64,000 nt of DNA from Theodoxus fluviatilis. Its lineage: Eukaryota; Mollusca; Gastropoda; Cycloneritida; Neritidae. The stretch is from NCBI GenBank assembly GCA_034096865.1, contig JAWQFJ010020122.1, positions 48,501-112,500 on the forward strand. Reading direction: 5' to 3'. The position numbers and the translations under genes were made by a program. Positions 56,099-64,000 of this stretch are shown piece after piece (the stretch's first letter is position 1; each line of letters opens with the position of its first letter). Below the pieces are notes generated by a model, which saw only the letters and a program-made list of their open reading frames with translations, was not told the origin of the DNA and did not search any database.

Positions 56099-56924
56099 GA
56101 CTCACATGCGAAGCAAAAGTGAGTCTATGTACTCAGCCGTGTCGTCCGTCCGTCCGTCCGGGCGTAAAAAACTTTAACGTTGGATTTTTCTCGGAGACTA
56201 TTAAGTCTATCAACACCAATAGTGGCATGATGGTGTATGATGACAAGGCCTCAAAAAACATACATAGTGACTTGACCTTGCTTCAAGGTCAAGGTCACAG
56301 GAGCCATAAATGTGGTCTCAAAAACAGTCATTTTTCACATTTTCCCAATTTTCTCCCACGTTATTGAGAATGGCGACCTTAGCTACAAGTGGTATATAGG
56401 TCAAAGCAAGCCCTATCTTTTGATACCAGTTTGGTTGACCTTGCTTCAAGGTCAAGGAGCTCTTCAAAGTTGGATTGTATACATATTTTGAAGTGACCTT
56501 GACCCTGAACTATGGAAGATAACTGTTTCAAACTTAATAATTATGTGGGGCACATGTTATACTTTCATCATGAGACACATTTGTTCACATATCATCAAAG
56601 TCAAGGTCACTTTGACCCTTATGAAATGTGACCAAAATGGGGTAGTGAACCACTAAAAGTGACTATATCTCATGGTAGAAAGTGCCAATAAGCACCATTG
56701 TGCTTCCTATGTCTTGAATTAACAGCTTTGTGTTGCATGACCTTGGATGACCTTGGGTCAAGGTCACATGTATTTTGGTAGGAAAAATGTGTAAAGCATT
56801 TTTTTGTGTATGATGTCATTGGTAGGTTTAGTTGTTTGACCTTGACCTTGAAGGTCACCTGAAGGTCAAGGTGATATAAAGGTCAAGGTCAAGCATGTGA
56901 GTCGTATGGGCTTTGCCCTTCTTG
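56099..56924 (+). mobile_element. Helentron/HINE-like repeat, copy F (full length)
   Basis: 826 bp with intact head and tail, inserted between ...CAATTGTT and TTTTTTCATG. Closest to copies C and E. Confidence 0.65.
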
Positions 56925-57692
56925 TTTTTTCATGATTCTCATAGGGAGGTTCCACTTCCATCATCATCATTACTGTTGTCCTCATCAAGATCATCACCCA
57001 CACTGTAATCGTTATCACCAAGGCAAATGACTTGGTCCAGTAGTATGCATGCTCCGCAGTGGAGCTGGTACCTTTGGAGCAAGTCTCTGCTGCACCAACA
57101 ATATGCCAATATACATGTACTTTGGGTGGTGCCTATCAGCCTTTGAAGGATATTGAAAGCCAGTGATCATGACAATAAAGCTGGTTAAAGCAAGTCACCA
57201 CTCCCCTAGTCATTTGCCATAGCCCCCTCCAAAAAGAAAAAAAGTTGTGGTTACAGGAACCTTATTGACCCTTTTTTCTGCCAACCCTGAACTTTTCCCC
57301 ATGTGTAAAAAAAAAAAGATAAATAAAAATTATTTGACAATAAACAATGAATTGTGAGGTCCATCTTCCCTGTCCTATGAGCACTCAGGAAATCAATTTT
57401 CATGGGCTTATTTAATAGTGATTTCAGTGAAAGTAAGTGGTTCTAACTCACCAAACCTTTTTGGTTTTGTCATGTTACCTTAACCACAACTATTTTTGTG
57501 TGTGACCTCATACAACGATTAGGGGATCTATTTTTACCCCCAACCCACAGGGAGAAAGGTGGTGCCCATGTGACAACTAGGGGTGAAAGTCAGGACATTT
57601 ATCATATTTACCTTGTATACTTGACAATAAAGTTAGTCTCTATCGCCACAGCAACCACCACCATTTCTTGCCATCAGATTCCTTTGATTTTT
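56925..57692. other. Spacer with dispersed repeat pieces
   Basis: Contains a copy of the short dispersed repeat (AAAGTTGTGGTTACAGGAAC at 57240 and CATGTTACCTTAACCACAAC at 57470). No gene seen. Confidence 0.45.
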
Positions 57693-58679
57693 GACTCGCA
57701 TGCAAAGCAAAAGTGAGTCTATGTACTCACCCGTGTTGTGCTTCCGGGCGTCCGGGCGTCCGTGATAAACTTTAACGTTGGATTTTTCTCGGAGACTATT
57801 AAGTCTATCAACACCCAATTTGGCATGATGGTGTATGATGACAAGGTGTCAAAAAACATACATAGTGACTTGACCTTGCTTCAAGATAGCAGGGGCCGTA
57901 AATGTTGTCTAAAAAACAGCCATTTTTCACATTTTCCCAATTTTCTCTGAAGTTTTTGAGATTGGATACCTGACCTATATATATCGTATATAGGGCAAAG
58001 TAAGCCCTATCTTTTGATACCAGTTTGATTGACCTTGCTTCAAGGTCAAGGTCACAGGAGCTCTTTAAAGTTGGATTGTATGTATACATATTTTGAAGTG
58101 ACCTTGACCCTGAACTATGGAAGATAACTCTTCCAAACTTCATAACATTGTAGTACACGTTATACTTTCATACTAGGTCAAATGTGATTATATATCGTCA
58201 AGGTCGCTGTGACCCATTTGAAAACAGTGAGAAGTTTGAAATGGAAACAGTGAAATTGATAGCTAGTTCACATTTTTAAAATCAGAAAACAACTGTTTAT
58301 GAAAGAAGGGATTTTGGTGTTTGTCTGTGTTTTTGTCTTATTTATTGAAATTACTTTATTGGAAGTGATAATATTAAAAAGTCAGAGTTGAAAAAATATA
58401 TTAGAACAATATAAAAAAAGATTTCAATAACAGAGTCATGTACAATAGGCCTAAGAAGGAGGTACTGATGACATCACACATTCTGATAACATCACAAGTG
58501 AGGTCAAACCAATTCAAGATGGAGGCTGTTGGCCTTCTTCTTTTTGTTTTGTGGACAGGTTCTTTCCCAACATGAAACACAAAGTTGATTTAGAACAAGG
58601 TATCTGCTAAGCTTATTTTGTGTAAAAGCATTATTATTTTTTTTAAGCATTGGAGTCGTGTGGGCTTACGCCCTTCTTG
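57693..58679 (+). mobile_element. Helentron/HINE-like repeat, copy G (divergent 3' half)
   Basis: Head GACTCGCATGCAAAGC. The 5' 500 bp match the other copies; 58200-58640 is unrelated to them; the end GGAGTCGTGTGGGCTTACGCCC + TTCTTG is a variant of the standard 3' end, with a longer hairpin loop. This is a second subfamily sharing only the termini. Confidence 0.6.
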
Positions 58680-58744
58680 TTTATTTCAATAGTTGGTCAT
58701 CTATCACAGCATGTGAGCACAGTCAACTCATGATAACTTAACTC

Positions 58745-61700
58745 AAGGCAGACTGGTAGAACTTTATTGTAGAAATTGTATATACCTACAGTGTAACCAA
58801 GCTGTAAGAAGACACAACAAAACTTGCCAGACACTAAAAAGGGCACAACCAAATTGGGGGACATCCAAGAGAAGCCAAGTTGGTCCCAAGCTCTGTACAA
58901 GAGATGCCTGTGTTGGAGTAAATATGACCCCAACAGCTAGTACCTGACACAGCAGTTAAATGCCACATGAATGTTACAACACAAGTCTTCTCCCTCCCCA
59001 TGGTCCACTGATGAAATTGATGTGCAGGCAAGCATCAAAGTTGAAAATTTAAATGGCTAAAAACAAAAGTAAACATGAAATGGAGTAAAAGAGCATGATA
59101 AAATGTCATCTCTTGCCACAATAATTTCTAAAAGGCAATTTTTTTGTTTTTAATAGTCACAGGTGATATTGCTCATCCTTCACCACAAAATGCAGCTAAC
59201 TGAAATAGTCTTTGTACAACTGCCAGATAAAACAGCAAAACCCTGATTTCCTACAGAGAATTTGTGTCGACATGCAGCCCTATTCATTTAACTCTTCCAC
59301 ACTGAAGATGTGTATGGAGGTTATGTTAAAAATCATTTAATCAAAAAAGGTCATTATTGCTGGAGGTGTAGTGCCAAAGATTTTTCATTCCACGTCCTCC
59401 TGGTTTTACTTGTCATCATTGGGCCACCTTGATGCAAGCGGTGATCTTCGCATGCCATAGAGTGACCCAGAGCCATTTTTCAATATGGTGGTTTGAGAGA
59501 AAGAGAGGGGGGAAGGAGAGACAATGTGAGTTGAGATTAGGGCAGACTGATGAATGACCTGTTGTTTCCAATGAAGACATGCAGAGAGATGATGACAACT
59601 GTTGCTGCAGTTCTACATCAGGGTGAAGTGTGATGGCGTATAAAAATAATCATCTACATTTAAAGACGAGGACAGAAATGTGTCACATCTTTGATGTTCA
59701 GTTTCAAATTAGCAAAATTATTTCACAAAATCAAAAATGCACTTATTAAATGGGTCGTTTATCATCAGTACATGAAAACAATAACCATATTAAAAGGTAG
59801 AATTTTATGGATGGATTGGTCACAGAAATATTGGTAAAAGAGAGCTTCCTTAAGCCTGCAAATTGCCAAATAATTCATTAAAAACTGCAAGACAAAAAGA
59901 CATTGCCATTTCCTGCTCATTGCTACACTTGTCAACATATCTGGTTCCACAAGTAAACCTCTGTGAGAGTAACAGTTAACAACACTGAATTGTAAAACAA
60001 TGCACAACATGATCAACACAACAATCGACATCTAATTCACCAGGCTAACATAGTATCCAATGGTTGACAATTTGATATGCATTACTAGATTCATGCCAGG
60101 TACAGAGATGCCTTCAAAAGGTTCCACAGGGGCAAAAGGTAGGCCTCTACATATTGGCTCATACATTTAGGGTGTCTTGGCGAGTGACATCAATCTTCTC
60201 ATGAAATGTTCAGTAGGCTTTTGATAACTGGGGAAAAAAATTCATATGAGTACCTGTAGAGAGCCCATTATGCCAGTGATATGGTATCTACAAATATGTG
60301 CAGTCTTACAAGAAGCACCTGCGATTGTGTTGCCATGCCTGCAAACTACACCACATAATTGACATGACATGACGTGACATGATAATTGGCAACTCCTACA
60401 CGAAATCCACACCCTGCTGTACCACATCCTGGAGCTATGGAACTAAATAGTCAGTTTGACATGGTATGTACAGGAACTACAGGTGCACACAGACAACACC
60501 AAACCCACAGAAAAGACAAGACTCTATGCCTGGACTTTGCTGCATGACGGTTATGCACGAGAAAGTCCAGCTGGCTCCAGACCACAGTAGAATGTGCAAG
60601 ACAAGAAAGAATTCTGATTCCAAGAACAGATTCTGACACAATGACACAGCACAACAAATCAACGATTGAAGCCTGACAGTGCAACAAATAGAAGGGGGCA
60701 AATATCCAGTTAACAGTTCAAGTCAGAGGGAATTCTCACCACACTCCATGTGTCAAAATATCTTCAATAAAATATAATTTTGTATCATTTCTATGTACAA
60801 TTCATTGCACAATTTATCTCAAGAGGTGACATCTGTTCAAGAGTGCTCATTTTTTTTTGTTCTTGATGAATTTACTGATGAGTAGGGTTTCAAAATTGAC
60901 TTCATTCCCATTCTTCTTCTTTTTTTCCTTCTACCAGCTGGTTTGTCTTTTAAAACTTTAAAAAATTCCTTTCATGTGTAAGACCTTTTCATGTATGGAT
61001 CTCATCCTGTGACGAAAAAAAGCAAACTATGTGTTACGTCAGCGAACTGCAAAGCACTGTGCAACAAAACACTACCAGGATGAGACGCCATGAAAAGATT
61101 CCCACCACCACTGTCCACTGTTCCACTCCACTAAGACTCAGTGCTGGTCTAAGAAGTCCACTGCTTTCCCCCTCTGTCTCTTGCACCTGAGCAAGTTTCC
61201 AAGGTTTTACTCCCCAGTCAAATGCTTTGCCTCGCTCTAAGTATTGTACAAAATCAATCCAGGCAGAAATGTACAGAAGCAATGCATACCACTACCATCA
61301 AAAGATCTACACCAACGACTTCAAATCTCTGCAGGTTCTGTCATTTGTTTCACTTGGAGCATCGATTTGAGCATCTGGGTGCTTCCTGGCTTGCTGGTGT
61401 ATCATTGCAATTAGCCACAATAGAAAGAAGGCAGAGACGAATGTTAATTTGTAAACATCAGGAGAGAACATGCACAGCCTTACCATATAAAGGACATTCT
61501 AATCACCAAAGGTTGAATTGAGTGTTTTGTTAAGAAAAGCCATGTTGTTAAAAAGGAAAGGAAAAAAAAGCTGGTATGATTGCAAAAAGCAAAATAACGA
61601 AGAAAACATAGTCTAGAACGACAAAAAGGTAAACTTTGAGCTGCTGTCCACTGCCAGTAACTTAAAAAAAAATCAAACTCAATGCCATGCAACATTCTGG

Positions 61701-62476
61701 AGTATACATGCCAATAGTCATATAAGCATATCAAAATAGATCAAGACAAAAATGTTAATAAACCTTTTTTTCTCAACATAATGAATGGGACTTCTATTTC
61801 TTAAATAGATTACTTGAGACTCCTGAAAAAAAATGGTCAGCATTTTTTCTTCTTTTTTTTTCTCCTCTTTAATCCTTCAAAACACTTTGACTCTCAACTG
61901 GCATGCATAAGGCCAAGGAATGCATAACAGAAAAGGGAAACCTTGATATCCTTTTGCGACACCATATGTAAATATACCTTACTGAAATTTGAGTTTCAAT
62001 TCGGATTTCATAAAGATACATATTTAAAGTTTAAAAAGATAAGGAATAAAGGCGTCTTGGTGATAGTATGTATAACAGTGACTCAAATACAGCGCAATGC
62101 TCCAGTGCTGAAAGCCCTCATCCCTCTTCTCTCCATCCCAACTTGCCCAGTTCAATTTCCTCATCGCAAAAAATGCTATAAAAGCCAAACCCATCAACCA
62201 AGGCAAACAGAAAAACTAGTCTCAGTCAACCTGGTGTAAATGAATCACTCCACCTTTGACCTTAAAGGCAAAGTGCTTATCATTTTTCTTCACAACATGA
62301 TAGTATTGCCAAAGTCAGTGTTCTTCTTTCCTGACATAAAGCCTCTCTCTCTCTCTCTCCTCTTCTATCCTGGGTGTCGAGTAACCCTTTGCCGAACATC
62401 AAGGCATGAAGGGTTTTTCCACTGCCTGGATGAGTCAATGTCGTTTCCTGTCCCAGATATGGCCGATCCAATCATC
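58745..62476 (-). other. Probable long 3' UTR of the membrane-anchor gene
   Basis: 3.7 kb without recognisable transposons, unlike everything to the left. On the minus strand a polyadenylation signal AATAAA lies at 58768-58763. No protein-like frame is present. That this is one 3' UTR is inference; introns or a separate non-coding transcript cannot be excluded. Confidence 0.4.
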
Positions 62477-63142
62477 TTACTTGAACATCTTCTTGGCTGC
62501 ATCAACCTGCTTCAGGATAAAGTCCCGGGCTGGCTCCAGGAAGTGAAGCTCCTTCCTCATTGTGGTCAGGATGGGGTGCTGCAGTGGCGTGAAGAACAGG
62601 ACGACAAAGACAATGATGAGAACCAGCATCAGGGAGAACAGAGCCACCATGAACGCACGGCAGCAGCCGCCCGACTTCTTCCTTGGAGCGGCAGTGGCAG
62701 CTGGGACTGCAGCTGTGCTTGGCGGGTGGGTGGCCTCTGTGTGGTTCTGCTCAGCCTGGGGCACGTTTGTTCTCTTGATCTCCTCCTCCAGCTGTATAAG
62801 CTGCTCCTCCAGGCTGGGCTTGGAGTCATCCTGATCCTCATCCTCGTCCTCATCATCAATGGTCTGGTTTGGGTTGTAGGAAGAGCGGGAGATGTCCAGG
62901 TCAGGTTGCTCGATGGAAGCCGCCACAGGGATGCTGCCGTTCTGCTTGAGGGGCGGGGGCAGTGCACTCATTGCAGGGGCTACCTGTTTCTTCTCCATGT
63001 ACATCTCTGCTGGAGCCAGGGGAGCCTTCACTGTTGGACTCTTTGGCAGTTCCGTGTCTGCTGGAGGCTGTGCTGGTACGTCCACTGCAGATTCTGTAAC
63101 AATGTCCAGAACTGTACCGTGGACAAGGTTGGGCCATGAGGC
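62477..63142 (-). CDS. C-terminal exon of a tail-anchored acidic coiled protein, unidentified
   Basis: Minus-strand frame ending at a TAA (62479-62477). Upstream boundary: acceptor CTCTACAG at 63143 or GGTACAG at 63112. The first part is Pro/Ala-rich and disordered (VPAQPPADTELPKSPTVKAP). Next is an acidic stretch (TIDDEDEDEDQDD) and a short predicted helix, SLEEQLIQLEEEIKRT. After a Lys/Arg cluster and two Cys (RKKSGGCCRAF) a single hydrophobic segment of about 22 residues follows (MVALFSLMLVLIIVFVVLFF), and the last 35 residues (PILTTMRKELHFLEPARDFI, LKQVDAAKKMFK) are amphipathic. This looks like a C-terminally membrane-anchored protein of the secretory pathway or ER. Codon use is GC-rich compared with its flanks, supporting a real exon. 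I do not recognise the gene; earlier exons lie right of 63142, probably outside the window. Confidence 0.75.
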   Translation of the reverse strand, partial: ASWPNLVHGTVLDIVTESAVDVPAQPPADTELPKSPTVKAPLAPAEMYMEKKQVAPAMSALPPPLKQNGSIPVAASIEQPDLDISRSSYNPNQTIDDEDEDEDQDDSKPSLEEQLIQLEEEIKRTNVPQAEQNHTEATHPPSTAAVPAATAAPRKKSGGCCRAFMVALFSLMLVLIIVFVVLFFTPLQHPILTTMRKELHFLEPARDFILKQVDAAKKMFK

Positions 63143-64000
63143 CTGTAGAGTCATGCAATGTGATGTGACGTGTGGAGAATATTACTGAATGTAAATGTAG
63201 TGAGATGTCCATTACATGCATATGTATGGGTTTATAAAAATATAAATGACTTTCCTTCCACTGAGGTACAGATTTTTAAGCGTTTAGTACTCCAAAACAC
63301 TTCAGTATCAAACATTTATATTCTTTCCATATAATGACAGAAAGTAAATGCATGTTTCAAATTAAAAACCAGTTTTACTAATGTCAAGTCAATTTTTGAC
63401 TCAGAAAACTAATTTCTCGTTTTCCAGATGTGTAAATGTTTGCTTGAATATATAATCATAACACACATGAAAGTGTCATTTTGTACCAGCTGCCAATTAA
63501 AATATCCTATCTACATAAGCACAATGTCATCTCATAATCATGTGCAAATATCTTCTATCAATACATGTCAATCAAAAAATATTTTCCATGAAACCAATAC
63601 ACCCAGCAAAATTATAAAAAGAAACATAAGGATGATGAGTGCAAATCTGAAAGTAAGAACTGAAAGTTCACTCCAATAGACAGGTATAAGGCACAAGCTC
63701 AGGTGATGCTGAAAAAGTCAAATGTTGTGACAAGCTTGCAACCAGCAGCAAAGCCAACCCCACTGAAAGGTGTGATGGTAAAGGGGAATTTCCTGCAAAA
63801 AGGCAGGGCAAGCTTGGCTGTTATCTTTGCTCCACACAAGCTTACAGTGATGGCAAACAGCAAAGCCAAACAAATGCAAGGAAAAACACTCACGAAAAAG
63901 GCCTCACATTTCAAAAAATTTTTTTTTACTGCATGTAGCAATACTTTTTTTTCTAAATCTGTGTCAAATTAGCTGAGAAGTACAATTCATTTTTCAGTAT
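63143..64000 (-). other. Intron upstream of the membrane-anchor exon
   Basis: AT-rich sequence with no exon-like frame. Probably the preceding intron. Confidence 0.45.

Noticed and set aside
62240..63139. Plus-strand open frame of 299 codons
   Set aside because: Antisense shadow of the membrane-anchor exon; the minus frame has the coherent domain layout.
63428..63972. Short ORFs at the right edge
   Set aside because: AT-rich intron composition, overlapping on both strands, no motif.

Overview
The window is animal nuclear DNA. It has spliced genes with large introns, very dense transposable elements and abundant microsatellites. I infer a mollusc, most likely a marine gastropod, from the repeat families (a dispersed repeat carrying a GACTCACATGC head, RTE-type LINEs, DIRS-like elements, Mutator-like/Kolobok-like transposases). 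The two assembled host genes only establish 'metazoan', so the mollusc assignment is moderate confidence.

Three host genes are supported. (1) SUB1/PC4, minus strand: exons at 13402-13461, 11292-11420 and 8149-8254 join in frame; the last exon was not found and probably lies left of the window. (2) SERF (4F5 family), plus strand: three coding exons at 27508-27514, 34694-34811 and 51911-52013 join into a complete 75-residue protein over 24.5 kb, with a 3' UTR ending near an AATAAA at 53060. (3) An unidentified gene on the minus strand whose last coding exon (62477 to about 63142) encodes an acidic coiled segment and a C-terminal membrane anchor; its 3' UTR may run down to about 58745. SUB1 and SERF are head to head; SERF and gene 3 are tail to tail.

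Nearly everything else is mobile or repetitive DNA. 24-2176: a Kolobok-like (Mutator-like transposase) element. 2191-7215: a decayed DIRS-like tyrosine-recombinase retrotransposon with inverted terminal repeats. 7591-7914 and 10204-10698: two copies of a hAT-type MITE. 11850-13380: a 41-bp minisatellite in SUB1 intron 1. 14437-14994: an intronless basic ORF. 15378-24928: a foldback element with arms of about 0.8 kb, invaded by a hAT element (18256-24678), which is itself invaded by a TTAA-flanked Kolobok derivative (18451-20441) and a piggyBac-like element (about 21930-24003) with heat-shock-element-like arrays at both ends. 24930-26210: a 34-bp minisatellite.

SERF intron 1 carries several inverted-repeat elements. 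SERF intron 2 carries foldbacks, a perfect 107-bp-arm palindrome, a second Kolobok-like copy broken by an RTE LINE, a LINE 3' end, piggyBac remnants, and copies of an approximately 830-bp repeat with Helentron/HINE-like ends that is packed with TCAAGGTCA motifs. More copies of that repeat lie between SERF and gene 3.

All transposase and reverse transcriptase genes seen here are broken by stops, frameshifts or loss of the catalytic core, except that the first Kolobok-like ORF is open for 438 codons. Boundaries based on inverted repeats were read by eye. Family names come from recognised protein motifs, not from a search.
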